Shown in pieces: positions 8,180 to 16,923 of a stretch of DNA of 64,000 nt. The DNA lies in contig NC_014207.1 in NCBI RefSeq assembly GCF_000093025.1, positions 62,001-126,000 of the forward strand, in the 5' to 3' direction. Below the pieces are notes generated by a model. That model was not told the DNA's origin. It saw nothing but the letters and a program-made list of their open reading frames with translations, and made no database searches. The stretch comes from Methylotenera versatilis 301 (GTDB lineage: Bacteria > Pseudomonadota > Gammaproteobacteria > Burkholderiales > Methylophilaceae). The position numbers and the translations under genes were made by a program. Each line of letters opens with the position of its first letter. Within the stretch, counting starts at the first letter, position 1.

Positions 8180-10144
8180 TTATTTACTTTTTGGTAAATA
8201 TGGAAAATTACGCGATGAAATGTAAGGGCGAATAACCTCCATTTCAGGTTGGTTGTGCAGAAAATCATCAGGGTAATAACCCATATGAATCGCACCAGCC
8301 TGACTAAGTGTTTGCATCTCCTGCTTTAGTATTTCAGACTTGATGGGGCGCTTTGATTTCCAGTCAGTTGCTTGCAGCTCAAAAACCGTTTTTTGTAATC
8401 CATTTTTAGTAAGCTTCGCTTGTGCGACTAATGACTTCAACCAAGTATCTGGATTTGCTACGTTTTCCATCAATGGCATCGCCATTACCGCGGTGTAATC
8501 ATAATTTGCAATGAAATCTCGATAGTTTTGACTTAACCAGCGCTCACTGGCGGGGTTTAATAATGCTGGAGCGTATAAATTGCGCGCTGTTTTTAATTCT
8601 GGTTGATAGCGTTTCAGTTCTTTAGCTAAATCTGACGTGAACTCAATGAGATATTGACTTTTTAGTGCGGCTAACTTAGCCGCTTGCGTAGGGTTTTGGT
8701 TAATTTCTGTAATGTTAGCGCCTACAAGTTTGAAGCCTTTTTGATAATAAGCTCTTGCGTACTCGCTATCGTCTTCAGATTCTGAAAATACCGCATCATC
8801 ATGAAAAAGTACGCCAGAGAACTTGGTATATGCACCAAGATCGCTGTAAATCTCTTTGATAATCTGCTTAGCTTCTGGTGAAAATGGCGTTAAGCGTTTA
8901 TAAGAGGCTTTATCAGCCGATGGTTGCGCGGAAACCACTTGTAGCATTTGCTGCTTCTGTTTGTCTTTTAATTCGAAAGCCAGAACTGGCATCCATGCAT
9001 ATACTTTGACGTTAGCGCGTGTCATCAACTGCCATGCCACTCGACCAAAGAGATCTGCACGCATGTCGACATGGCGATTGGGGAAATAGACGGCTTCAGC
9101 CACTCCGTCACCATTAGTGTCTGAAAAAGCCTGTAAATAAACGGTGGTAGGAGCCAGTGACTTTACACGATCTAATAATAAGTCGAGATTCTTGCTCAAT
9201 TGCTCAGGGTGATCATCGTAGACATAATCTAAATCGATATGCATGGCCCGCTGTTTATCTAAATTAGGCTCATGTCTTTCAATCTCAGCCAGGCGCATTT
9301 CTGATGGGTTGCCATCAATTAAAAAGCGCGCTACTTGTGTTAAGTTGTTGGCCTGTGCTTGTTCCGCTTCGCTTAAATTTAGTGTGATGGGCATGCCTGT
9401 TTCATTAGCAACTTTTGATGCAATTGCATTATTTGCACCATATGGCCACACCATAACTCTGGGCTGTTTGCCCGTAATGCGCTGGATTACCGCATTATTT
9501 TTAATGAAATCTTGCTTAATGCGAGTGCGATAGTTTTCGCGGGACTCATAAGTTTTAGTGGTTGAGTCATATTGCAAAGTCACTGCCGCAGCAATCATAT
9601 TGCCTTGCGGGTTAGCTAAAATACCGTGATGCAAATCAAAGCTATGTGAGGCAAACTCTACTAAACCAGAATCAGCCATTTCTTTAATTTGTGCTGTTGA
9701 TAGGAAGTGCTCACGTGGTACTAGATCATCACCGTACTTTACAGTTCCGCCAGTTTTCACTTCTAGCCAGCTACCGACTAGTGCAGCAACAGCAGGGTAT
9801 TGATATAACTTAAGTAGTGGATAAGCCCGTGAATACAAGCTTTCATAACCGTCATCAAATGTCAGTAAAACCGGTTTGCTAGGTAAAGATTTTTTACCGG
9901 CTTTAGCATCCAACAAATCATTAATACTGATAGGATGATAACCATGCGCCTGAATCCAGGCAAAATGACGTGCCAGATTTTTAGTTGAAATGGTCGTGGA
10001 CTCTTGCTCTAGGTCACCATCAACACTGTCTCTTACATCATGATAGCTAAATACCTCAAATGTTTGCGTGCCAGCAAAATTTGTCGTTGCGAGAGCGCTA
10101 GTGTTAGCCAGCAGTAATAATACGTAGAAGAATATTCTGATCAT
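8180..10144 (-). CDS. pgaB: PgaB, PNAG N-deacetylase
   Basis: A 654-residue exported enzyme that partially deacetylates PNAG for export. It has a signal peptide (about 1-20), a carbohydrate esterase 4 NodB-like domain (about 25-290) with LLTFDDGYESLY and the SHSFDLHHG histidine motif, and a C-terminal TIM-barrel-like hydrolase domain (about 295-640) with DLDYVYDDHPEQ and LFHDDAVFSE. E. coli PgaB is a lipoprotein; here no cysteine follows the signal peptide (TSALATTNFAG), so it may be soluble or membrane-tethered in another way. The gene starts one base after the end of pgaA. Confidence 0.93.
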   Translation of the reverse strand: MIRIFFYVLLLLANTSALATTNFAGTQTFEVFSYHDVRDSVDGDLEQESTTISTKNLARHFAWIQAHGYHPISINDLLDAKAGKKSLPSKPVLLTFDDGYESLYSRAYPLLKLYQYPAVAALVGSWLEVKTGGTVKYGDDLVPREHFLSTAQIKEMADSGLVEFASHSFDLHHGILANPQGNMIAAAVTLQYDSTTKTYESRENYRTRIKQDFIKNNAVIQRITGKQPRVMVWPYGANNAIASKVANETGMPITLNLSEAEQAQANNLTQVARFLIDGNPSEMRLAEIERHEPNLDKQRAMHIDLDYVYDDHPEQLSKNLDLLLDRVKSLAPTTVYLQAFSDTNGDGVAEAVYFPNRHVDMRADLFGRVAWQLMTRANVKVYAWMPVLAFELKDKQKQQMLQVVSAQPSADKASYKRLTPFSPEAKQIIKEIYSDLGAYTKFSGVLFHDDAVFSESEDDSEYARAYYQKGFKLVGANITEINQNPTQAAKLAALKSQYLIEFTSDLAKELKRYQPELKTARNLYAPALLNPASERWLSQNYRDFIANYDYTAVMAMPLMENVANPDTWLKSLVAQAKLTKNGLQKTVFELQATDWKSKRPIKSEILKQEMQTLSQAGAIHMGYYPDDFLHNQPEMEVIRPYISSRNFPYLPKSK

Positions 10145-10145
10145 T

Positions 10146-12602
10146 TTAAAACAGTAGGTTTAACCTAGAAAAAAATTGGGTAGAGAGTTCATTTGTGCCG
10201 TCGTAGGGGTGGCGACTACGTGTTATTCCATAGTCGATTTCAAAACGATCATCCCATTTGAACTGTTGTTCATAGCTCATCATCCACGTTAAATCTGAGC
10301 CAAAGTTCTTTTGCCAATAATCACCTGCGCCCAATTGAAGACGATGGCTGAATGATCGATCATAGCGACGCCACAATATCCATTCATTATCAAGAACAGC
10401 GCTAGTATCTAAATCACGCTCTGGATTGAAGTAGATGGCATCATTTTTATCGTTGCGAGAGGCATCGACACGAAGATGTGTGGTCAATTTATAATGAGGT
10501 TGAGTGATTAATCTTTTATCAAATTGAAGGTTAAGCGCTTCTCGATGATTGCCATCACTAATATTCATGTAACTAAAGCCTGCAGATGCGCTCGTGAGAT
10601 CGCTCCAGCGATATACAGCACTCGCACTTGCTAAATCACCACTTGCACCTGTTTTTAGTCCACGCAATGGCATTTGAGTTGAATTAGCATCTAATGCAGC
10701 GGCGAAAGACCAATAATCATTTAAACGATAATCGGCGGTGATTGCAGCAGTAATGCCGATATCAGACAAGCTAGCCTGACTGATTTCACCCGTTAAACGC
10801 CAATCTCTGTTGGTGTATTCCATACCAATACCAGGATAGACAACATTCCCAGAGCCTTCTGGAAACGTCGCATGATCATATTGCGTACTTACAAATGCAC
10901 GATAGTTGTAATCAATAGGGCTTGAATATAAAACAGCGTTTAAACCTTGTGTACGACTGCCAAAAGTAGAACCAGAGGACTTGCTGCCAAACCCATCAAC
11001 TGTTAACTGACGTTCGTTATGTAACATCCAACGGCGATCAAGCGCTTGTACAGAGGCATTCTCCGGATACTCTTTTACTAGCGGCTTGATTTCACTCTCT
11101 GCAACTTGCCAATCACGCAAATCAAGGTGAGTGTTAGCTAAATCAACTTTAGCTTGTAATAGATCTGGGTAATCTCCGCTAATTTCTGAAAAACGTTGTT
11201 CAGCCTGCTCTGGCCAACCACGCCAACGCCAGATTTCACCTAGAGCCATCCTGACATCATTGTTCATTGGCCCAATATTGTTCAATGCTTGAAAATGTTG
11301 TTCAGCCGTGTCTAAATCATTGCCATAGGCAAGCACATAGAATGCTTTACTGTCAGCATCCAACTTGTTGCTATCTTGTCTTATGATAGGATTCTTGGGT
11401 CTTTGCCTATAAGCAGAGGTGTTTTTTGACAGGTCATTGATGAGTGCAGTAGCTTCCTCAAACCTCTCTAAATCAACTAAGGTATAGAATTTAGAAAACT
11501 TAGTCTCATTATTATCAGGATCTTTTTGCATAGACACGCTGTAAACTTTGATGGCCTCTTCAGGCATCCGTTTATATAAATAAGCATCACCAACTGCATT
11601 TAATACATAAGCCGGCGGGTCAATTTGGGCATTAAGTAGCTCTTCATAAAGCGAGATGACCTCTTGCATGCGATAACGATCACGCAACGCCACTATTCGG
11701 TCAAATGCTAAGTTCTTGTTGATACCTGAGTTCAAATCCAGCTTATTCCAGTCGCATTTGCATGCTTCATCTAGCTTGACCAGTGCCTTGTCAGTATCTT
11801 CAAAACGCTCTGCTGGATTTTTAGGGCTGTAATGACCCCATGCAATATATTGCGCTGCGCTATCGTTATTGATTTTATCAATTTCACTTTTATCAATAGC
11901 ATTCGGGTATTGCTCAGCTAATGCCAATGCTTGCGGTATTGCACCGGCCTCTCTTGTGGCCTGAATTAGTGCACGAGCCGCTTCCAAATCCTGATGATTT
12001 AATGCTAACAAACGCGTATTAGCATCAATCACGATGACTGGTTGCTTGGATTGCTGACCATAATAAGAAAGTGCTCGATAAACATCTGCATTATTAGAAT
12101 ATTGTTGGCGTAGCTTTGTTAATTCTGACTCGGCTTCTGTAAATTGCTTTGCATCGATGCGCGTGAGCACTTTGCCTAATAAGGGATCTAGTTTATTAGG
12201 GTCGCGCGCAATTAATTGCTCGTAATAAGCTATTGCAGTTGCAAACTGATTTGTATTTCGTGCTGCTTTTGCTAAAACACTCAGGCAGTAGCTAGGAATA
12301 GCTTTAGTATCCATATCCGCTGCAACAGCTAAGGCTTCTTGTTCTTTTTTAGCCCATGTAAGAATCACGATGTAATCAGCTTTAATGCCAACATCGTTGG
12401 GTGCTTCTTTCACCATCGTGGCAAAGGCCGGTATTGCAATTTCATATTTGCCATCACGCGCTATTTGCAATGCGGCATGACGGCGCTCACCCAAACTCGA
12501 TTGCGAGGAGGGTGTTTCAGCAGCGGAGGCTGATTGATCTATGGTTGCCCCTAGCAGCACTAGGGCAGTGATTGGATGGATTATGTTTTTAAAATATTGC
12601 AA
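10146..12602 (-). CDS. pgaA: PgaA, PNAG outer-membrane export porin
   Basis: An approximately 818-residue outer-membrane protein that exports deacetylated PNAG. The N-terminal half is a chain of tetratricopeptide-like repeats (about residues 30-480). The C-terminal ~300 residues are a beta-barrel (TQGLNAVLYSSP to the final FFSRLNLLF, ending in the aromatic residue usual for barrels). I prefer a TTG start at 12602: AAGG lies eight bases upstream, and it gives a normal signal peptide ending SASAAE. An in-frame ATG at 12665 would add 21 residues with acidic and cysteine residues that do not suit a signal peptide. First gene of the pga operon. Confidence 0.9.
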   Translation of the reverse strand: MQYFKNIIHPITALVLLGATIDQSASAAETPSSQSSLGERRHAALQIARDGKYEIAIPAFATMVKEAPNDVGIKADYIVILTWAKKEQEALAVAADMDTKAIPSYCLSVLAKAARNTNQFATAIAYYEQLIARDPNKLDPLLGKVLTRIDAKQFTEAESELTKLRQQYSNNADVYRALSYYGQQSKQPVIVIDANTRLLALNHQDLEAARALIQATREAGAIPQALALAEQYPNAIDKSEIDKINNDSAAQYIAWGHYSPKNPAERFEDTDKALVKLDEACKCDWNKLDLNSGINKNLAFDRIVALRDRYRMQEVISLYEELLNAQIDPPAYVLNAVGDAYLYKRMPEEAIKVYSVSMQKDPDNNETKFSKFYTLVDLERFEEATALINDLSKNTSAYRQRPKNPIIRQDSNKLDADSKAFYVLAYGNDLDTAEQHFQALNNIGPMNNDVRMALGEIWRWRGWPEQAEQRFSEISGDYPDLLQAKVDLANTHLDLRDWQVAESEIKPLVKEYPENASVQALDRRWMLHNERQLTVDGFGSKSSGSTFGSRTQGLNAVLYSSPIDYNYRAFVSTQYDHATFPEGSGNVVYPGIGMEYTNRDWRLTGEISQASLSDIGITAAITADYRLNDYWSFAAALDANSTQMPLRGLKTGASGDLASASAVYRWSDLTSASAGFSYMNISDGNHREALNLQFDKRLITQPHYKLTTHLRVDASRNDKNDAIYFNPERDLDTSAVLDNEWILWRRYDRSFSHRLQLGAGDYWQKNFGSDLTWMMSYEQQFKWDDRFEIDYGITRSRHPYDGTNELSTQFFSRLNLLF

Positions 12603-12964
12603 ATCTTTACACCTTGCATCATCAAAAGCGTCTAATTTATTGAGTGATTCAGTACATTTGCACACCTAAATACCGCATATATTCGCGCCCATTCTTGATT
12701 TCGGGTTTTATGTCGGTATCGGCAGCTGTACTTTGTTCAAATAAATTAATGAATTTCATCGAAAATGTCAGTAATTTAGAATACGAGCGCAATATATATG
12801 AAATGCATATTTTGTGTATGTATACGCGCAAAGAAATTACACAACTTTACAGTTACGACTTTATCGTTGAAGTTGGAGGGTTGAAGTTATGATGGCGTGG
12901 GAGTATTGGTGTCGATATGCTTCTAGCTTTATTTAAGAATTCAAATAAAAGCTGATTAAATAAA
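12603..12964. other. Promoter region of pgaABCD and spacer to the catalase terminator
   Basis: AT-rich non-coding sequence upstream of pgaA. Small open frames on both strands have no recognisable content. The pga promoter must lie here, but I cannot assign hexamers with confidence. Confidence 0.3.
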
Positions 12965-13002
12965 AAATCCCGTACTTGATAACACAGTCAAGTACGGGAT
13001 TT
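12965..13002 (-). terminator. Rho-independent terminator of the catalase gene
   Basis: Perfect 15-base arms, AAATCCCGTACTTGA (12965-12979) and TCAAGTACGGGATTT (12988-13002), enclose an 8-base loop. Read on the minus strand the hairpin is followed by a T-rich stretch. It begins 36 bases after the catalase stop codon. Confidence 0.9.
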
Positions 13003-13037
13003 GACAAGCAACGTTGGGGTTGCTTAAGGCTATTAAC

Positions 13038-14474
13038 TTACAAACCTAATGCTTTGGCAACGCCAGCGCCGTAGGCAGGGTCTGCCTTAGTGCAATTGGC
13101 AATATGCCGTTTTTGAATCTCAACTGAAGCGCCACCAACAGAGCGAGCTGTATTCTCAAATAACACTTGCTGTTCAGCAGGCGTCATTAAGCGGAACAAA
13201 TTGCCAGGCTGTGAATAATAGTCATCATCTACGCGGTGATTCCAATGGTCCGCCATGCCTTCAATGGCTAATGGTGGTTCGCTGAAATCTGGCTGCTCTT
13301 GCCATTCGCCTTTGGTATTTGGCTCATAACCAATTGTTGCTCCTTGATTACCATCAATACGCATCGCACCATCGCGGTGATAACTGTGGAATGGACATTT
13401 AGGCGCATTCACAGGAATCTGGTGATGATTCACACCTAATCTGTAACGCTGAGCATCCCCGTATGAGAACAAACGTGCTTGCAACATTTTGTCTGGTGAA
13501 AAGCTGATGCCAGGTACGACTGCAGCAGGGTTAAACGCAGACTGCTCAACCTCTGCAAAGAAGTTCTGAGGATTACGGTTAAGTTCCATCACGCCCACTT
13601 CAATCAATGGGTAGTCTTTGTGCGGCCATACTTTGGTTAAATCAAATGGATTCATGTAGTAAGTCCCTGCATCTTTTTCAGGCATGATTTGTACTGCAAG
13701 TGTCCATTTTGGATAATCACCATTTTCAATACTCTCAAACAAATCGCGCTGATGGCTTTCACGGTCTTTACCCACAATCGCCTCTGCTTCGGCATCGGTT
13801 AAATTCTTAATACCTTGATGTGAAGTAAAATGGAATTTCACCCAGTAACGTTCATTTTTAGCATTAATAAAGCTAAATGTATGGCTGCCAAAGCCATGCA
13901 TGTGGCGATAGCTTGCAGGTAAACCGCGGTCGCTCATCACAATAGTGACTTGGTGTAAGGCTTCTGGTAATGATGTCCAGAAATCCCAGTTGTTCTCGGC
14001 GCTGCGCATATTAGTGCGCGGGTCGCGCTTCACGGCATGGTTCAAGTCAGGAAACTTAAGTGGATCACGTAAGAAGAATACGGGTGTGTTATTACCTACT
14101 AAATCCCAGTTACCTTCTTCAGTATAAAATTTCACTGAAAAGCCACGAATATCACGTTCTGCATCGGCAGCGCCACGTTCACCAGCTACGGTGGTGAAGC
14201 GTGCAAACAACTCAGTTTTCTTACCCACTTGTGAGAATATTTTGGCACGTGTGTATTGGCTAATATCATTCGTCACCGTAAAAGTGCCATAGGCTCCGGA
14301 CCCTTTAGCGTGCATACGGCGTTCTGGAATCACTTCGCGGTCAAAATGCGCAAGTTTTTCTAACAACCATACGTCTTGCAACAATACTGGTCCACGTGGG
14401 CCAGCAGTCATCGTGTTTTGGTTATCTGGCACTGGTGCGCCAGCAGCGGTAGTCAATTTCTTTTTAATGCTCAC
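13038..14474 (-). CDS. katA: Monofunctional haem catalase (small-subunit, clade 3 type)
   Basis: A 478-residue catalase that converts hydrogen peroxide to water and oxygen. The catalytic His lies in [13 protein letters not shown], the Asn in the FTVTND and PVFFLRDP region, and the haem-ligand Tyr in [14 protein letters not shown]. The length fits small-subunit catalases. No signal peptide is seen, so it is probably cytoplasmic. The GTG start at 14474 is decided by AAGGAG seven bases upstream; the ATG at 14492 lies before that ribosome binding site. It is divergent from oxyR, so peroxide induction through OxyR is likely. Confidence 0.96.
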   Translation of the reverse strand: MSIKKKLTTAAGAPVPDNQNTMTAGPRGPVLLQDVWLLEKLAHFDREVIPERRMHAKGSGAYGTFTVTNDISQYTRAKIFSQVGKKTELFARFTTVAGERGAADAERDIRGFSVKFYTEEGNWDLVGNNTPVFFLRDPLKFPDLNHAVKRDPRTNMRSAENNWDFWTSLPEALHQVTIVMSDRGLPASYRHMHGFGSHTFSFINAKNERYWVKFHFTSHQGIKNLTDAEAEAIVGKDRESHQRDLFESIENGDYPKWTLAVQIMPEKDAGTYYMNPFDLTKVWPHKDYPLIEVGVMELNRNPQNFFAEVEQSAFNPAAVVPGISFSPDKMLQARLFSYGDAQRYRLGVNHHQIPVNAPKCPFHSYHRDGAMRIDGNQGATIGYEPNTKGEWQEQPDFSEPPLAIEGMADHWNHRVDDDYYSQPGNLFRLMTPAEQQVLFENTARSVGGASVEIQKRHIANCTKADPAYGAGVAKALGL

Positions 14475-14719
14475 GAGATTTCTCCTTATCAATATTGGTT
14501 AATTGTTTGCTGCAAAGTTGGCGAGCAGTTCGATCAGGTCTTGTCTATTAGATTCAATCATTATTCTAAACATTCTTTAACTCCTTAATCCGTCATCAGT
14601 AACAATGTGTAGCCATTCTATAGCGCGTAAATTGATTTGTATAATTGTATGTTTCAATGTGATTGATAAATATAATTTATCAATGTATGATAGAAAAAAT
14701 TGATGGTAGTGAGCATAAA
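14475..14719. promoter_or_regulatory. Divergent katA-oxyR control region
   Basis: This 245-base region separates divergently transcribed katA and oxyR and must hold both promoters. The katA ribosome binding site AAGGAG is at 14482-14487. A strong palindrome close to oxyR (14662-14684) is listed separately. I could not align a full tandem four-element OxyR site. Confidence 0.6.
14662..14684. promoter_or_regulatory. Palindrome in the oxyR promoter, possible OxyR site
   Basis: Perfect 9-base arms ATTGATAAA (14662-14670) and TTTATCAAT (14676-14684) surround TATAA. The inner GATAAAT...ATTTATC resembles one dimer half of an OxyR site (GATAGGT...ACCTATC). It ends 35 bases before the oxyR start, a place suited to autorepression. 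It also shows that an in-frame ATG at 14663 is not the translation start. Confidence 0.5.
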
Positions 14720-15622
14720 ATGAGTCTAACAGAATTAAAGTTTATTGTAGCCGTGGCGCAAGAGCGCAACTTTAGGCGTGCCGCTGAAAAGTGTTTTGTT
14801 TCACAGCCGGCACTTAGTCTAGCGATTAAAAAGCTTGAAGAAGAGCTCAATGTGATTATTTTTGAGCGTAGTAGAAGCGAAGTCAGTATGACTGAAATTG
14901 GCGAAAAAATAGTTGAACAGGCCTCAAAAGTATTAGAAGAAGCAGCCTATATCAAGCAATTAGCCGACCTAGGTAAAAATCAGCTAAAAGGTACGTTAAA
15001 GCTGGGTATGATTCATTCAGTAGGACCATATTTATTGCCAGAGATCATTCCGATATTACGTAGTAGCGCACCAGATATGCCTTTGGAAGTGGAGGAAAAC
15101 TTAACGGCTAATTTAGAAGTGCAATTGCGTAATGGCGTCATTGATGCAGCTATTATTGCGCTGCCGTTTAATGTGCCTGGCTTACAATATCGTGCTTTAT
15201 ATGACGAAGAGTTCGATGTGGTTGTACCAAGCGACCATCATTGGGCAAAGCGTAAGCATATTAAGCCTGAAGAGTTGTCTGATGAAAAAGTACTGTTATT
15301 GAATAGTGGTCACTGTTTCAGTAACCAAGTCACACAGGCATGCCCAGAACTTTCACGTAAGGGGGAGATTCTGCAAGGCAACTCATTAGAAACCATCCGT
15401 AATATGGTCGCTTCAAACCTTGGTATTACCGTATTGCCTTGTTCTGCAACCGCAGAGCGCTACAATAATCCACTCATTAAAGTGATTCCATTTGCCAGCC
15501 CAGCCCCTACAAGACGTATCGCCATTGCGTGGCGTAAGAGCTTTATGCGATTGGAAGCGGTAGAAAAAATAGCTGAGGCGATTAAAGCCATTGATTCAAA
15601 TTACATGTTGTTGATTAAGTAA
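14720..15622 (+). CDS. oxyR: OxyR, hydrogen-peroxide-sensing LysR-type regulator
   Basis: A 300-residue LysR-family regulator. The N-terminal winged helix-turn-helix (SLTELKFIVAVAQERNFRRAAE) is typical of OxyR. The redox pair is intact: Cys199 in NSGHCF and Cys208 in TQACPE, the same numbers as in E. coli OxyR when the ATG at 14720 is used. Oxidation to the 199-208 disulphide switches it to an activator. Earlier in-frame ATGs at 14663 and 14687 would add an untypical N-terminus and run through the promoter palindrome. The gene is divergent from katA, its likely target. The ribosome binding site before 14720 is weak. Confidence 0.95.
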   Translation: MSLTELKFIVAVAQERNFRRAAEKCFVSQPALSLAIKKLEEELNVIIFERSRSEVSMTEIGEKIVEQASKVLEEAAYIKQLADLGKNQLKGTLKLGMIHSVGPYLLPEIIPILRSSAPDMPLEVEENLTANLEVQLRNGVIDAAIIALPFNVPGLQYRALYDEEFDVVVPSDHHWAKRKHIKPEELSDEKVLLLNSGHCFSNQVTQACPELSRKGEILQGNSLETIRNMVASNLGITVLPCSATAERYNNPLIKVIPFASPAPTRRIAIAWRKSFMRLEAVEKIAEAIKAIDSNYMLLIK

Positions 15623-15920
15623 TTAGAAGTAGCCTAGGCACTTAGGTATACATTAACCTATAGCAGAAGCCCCAAATGACAATTGTTTACAATTAAGCAG
15701 TATTCAGTATAACTAATTGATTTTTAATTAAAAATCAACAATTTTCGACTAATCCTAGTCCAAAAACACAGCCATTCACCCAATCAGGCTATTGCCCGTG
15801 TTTTGTGAGTAATTAAAATCCCTCCTCGTCGAAAGGCAACAAGATTTAATTGGTCTGTAAGCGCTGCTTGTAAGCATGCTTGCGGGTTCACATTCACAAT
15901 CAACGAGATCTAGGAATTTT
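15623..15920. other. Intergenic region between oxyR and the PEP-CTERM gene
   Basis: About 298 non-coding bases. A 22-base AT-rich palindrome lies at 15717-15738. Two direct copies of TGTAAGC lie at 15856-15862 and 15869-15875 (13-base period), 46 to 65 bases before the PEP-CTERM start. No sigma-54 or sigma-70 promoter could be assigned with confidence. Confidence 0.35.
15717..15738. terminator. Perfect AT-rich palindrome downstream of oxyR
   Basis: Two 11-base arms, TTGATTTTTAA and TTAAAAATCAA, meet without a spacer. It lies 95 bases after the oxyR stop. It may act as a weak bidirectional terminator, but the stem is AT-only apart from one G-C pair and has no clear T-run, so a protein-binding role is also possible. 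Confidence 0.35.
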
Positions 15921-16604
15921 ATGAAAACTCAAATATTGAAAAGCGTTATTGCAACCAGTGTATTGACTGTATTAACGGTTATTAGCAGTTCTGCTTACGC
16001 GAATAATGTCACTGCTACAGTGACAGGTTTTGCATACGCCAATCCACAAACGGCAACCATCACATCTGCAACACCTGCAGTGAATAATTTAGCTGTTTAC
16101 GCAGGCGGCTTCAGTGGTACTTACGCAGACTCCACTTCATTCATCGCTTATTGCGCTGATATTAGCCAAGAACTAGCACCTTGGAATAGTGCACAAACTT
16201 ATACACAAGGTAATCTTGCAAGTGCCTTCTCAAGCACAAAGGCAGCTGATCTAACTACTCTCAGCAATAAATATTATTCATTAGTGAATAATGCTGAGAC
16301 TTCTGCCGCATTTCAGATTGCTACTTGGGAAATCTTGTACGAGAACACGGTAAACCCATACCAAGTTAACAGCAATGGCTTCAAAGCCTTTGGCGGTACA
16401 GGGGTTAGTTTAGCGCAGACTTGGCTATCCGGTTTGCATGACTCATCGTTTGCTGTTACCGGTAATTACAGTATCGGCTTGCTGCAGTCTGGGAAGTATC
16501 AGGATGTGGTGACAGTTACGCCAGTTCCAGAACCAGAAACATACGCTATGATGCTAGCTGGTTTGGGCTTGATGGGCTTTGTAGCTAGACGTCGCAAGTC
16601 ATAA
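15921..16604 (+). CDS. PEP-CTERM sorting domain protein, secreted
   Basis: A 227-residue exported protein. It has a signal peptide (MKTQILKSVIATSV... to SSAYA), a beta-rich middle with no domain I recognise (including CADISQELAPW), and a textbook C-terminal PEP-CTERM signal: VPEPETYAMM, a hydrophobic segment and the basic tail RRRKS. Exosortase (EpsH/XrtA type) would cleave at the PEP motif and pass the protein to the surface or exopolysaccharide. No exosortase gene is in the window. The start at 15921 has AGGA about five bases upstream; an in-frame start at 15876 would add 15 residues before the signal peptide. Confidence 0.9.
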   Translation: MKTQILKSVIATSVLTVLTVISSSAYANNVTATVTGFAYANPQTATITSATPAVNNLAVYAGGFSGTYADSTSFIAYCADISQELAPWNSAQTYTQGNLASAFSSTKAADLTTLSNKYYSLVNNAETSAAFQIATWEILYENTVNPYQVNSNGFKAFGGTGVSLAQTWLSGLHDSSFAVTGNYSIGLLQSGKYQDVVTVTPVPEPETYAMMLAGLGLMGFVARRRKS

Positions 16605-16667
16605 TCCACATGATTTCGCTGACAGATAAATAGGCATAGCTTAAAACTATGCATCTAATTTACTAAT

Positions 16668-16696
16668 AAAAAAGCCTTCCGTTGGAAGGCTTTTTT
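16668..16696. terminator. Bidirectional rho-independent terminator between PEP-CTERM gene and pqqA
   Basis: Arms AAAAAAGCCTTCC (16668-16680) and GGAAGGCTTTTTT (16684-16696) with a GTT loop give a GC-rich stem and a T-run on both strands. It serves the plus-strand PEP-CTERM gene and the minus-strand pqqA, which converge here. Confidence 0.93.
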
Positions 16697-16713
16697 ACGA
16701 TACTTAAAAACAA

Positions 16714-16785
16714 TTATTTGTTCATTACGTACATTGTTACTTCGAAACCGAAACGCATTTCAGTAGCTGCTGGTGTTGTCCACAT
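16714..16785 (-). CDS. pqqA: PqqA, precursor peptide of pyrroloquinoline quinone
   Basis: A 23-codon gene encoding MWTTPAATEM then RFGFEVTMYVMNK. This is the PqqA family pattern, with Glu15 and Tyr19 spaced as in characterised PqqA peptides; these two side chains are crosslinked by the radical SAM enzyme PqqE and become PQQ, the cofactor of methanol and other alcohol dehydrogenases. GGAG lies seven bases before the ATG, and a strong terminator lies 17 bases beyond the stop, so it is a complete transcription unit. No pqqB, C, D or E gene is nearby, so it is an orphan or extra copy. The direct neighbours are unrelated (PEP-CTERM and DUF3426 genes). Confidence 0.93.
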   Translation of the reverse strand: MWTTPAATEMRFGFEVTMYVMNK

Positions 16786-16886
16786 AATAACTCTCCTGTA
16801 AGTTAATTAATTAAGTCATACACAACCTATGACTCGCATAATACAGAGCAGTTGCAATTACCAGCTATGTAAAGCAACTAAATTAG

Positions 16887-16905
16887 ACTAATGATTTTCA
16901 TTAGT
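16887..16905. promoter_or_regulatory. 19-base palindrome upstream of pqqA, Fur-box-like
   Basis: Perfect 8-base arms ACTAATGA (16887-16894) and TCATTAGT (16898-16905) flank TTT. By hand it agrees with the classical 19-base Fur box at 13 positions, including the central AATGAT...TCATT. It lies about 100 bases upstream of the pqqA start and just past the stop of the DUF3426 gene. No T-run follows, so it does not look like a terminator. Regulator identity is inference. Confidence 0.45.
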
Positions 16906-16923
16906 TCAGCGTTAGAATCAATA

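Noticed and set aside
12644-12892. Two overlapping small open frames in the pgaA upstream region
   Set aside because: No conserved content on either strand and no supported start; treated as pga promoter region.
15623-15920. Sigma-54 promoter for the PEP-CTERM gene
   Set aside because: I looked for GG-N10-GC elements and found none with acceptable -24 and -12 matches.
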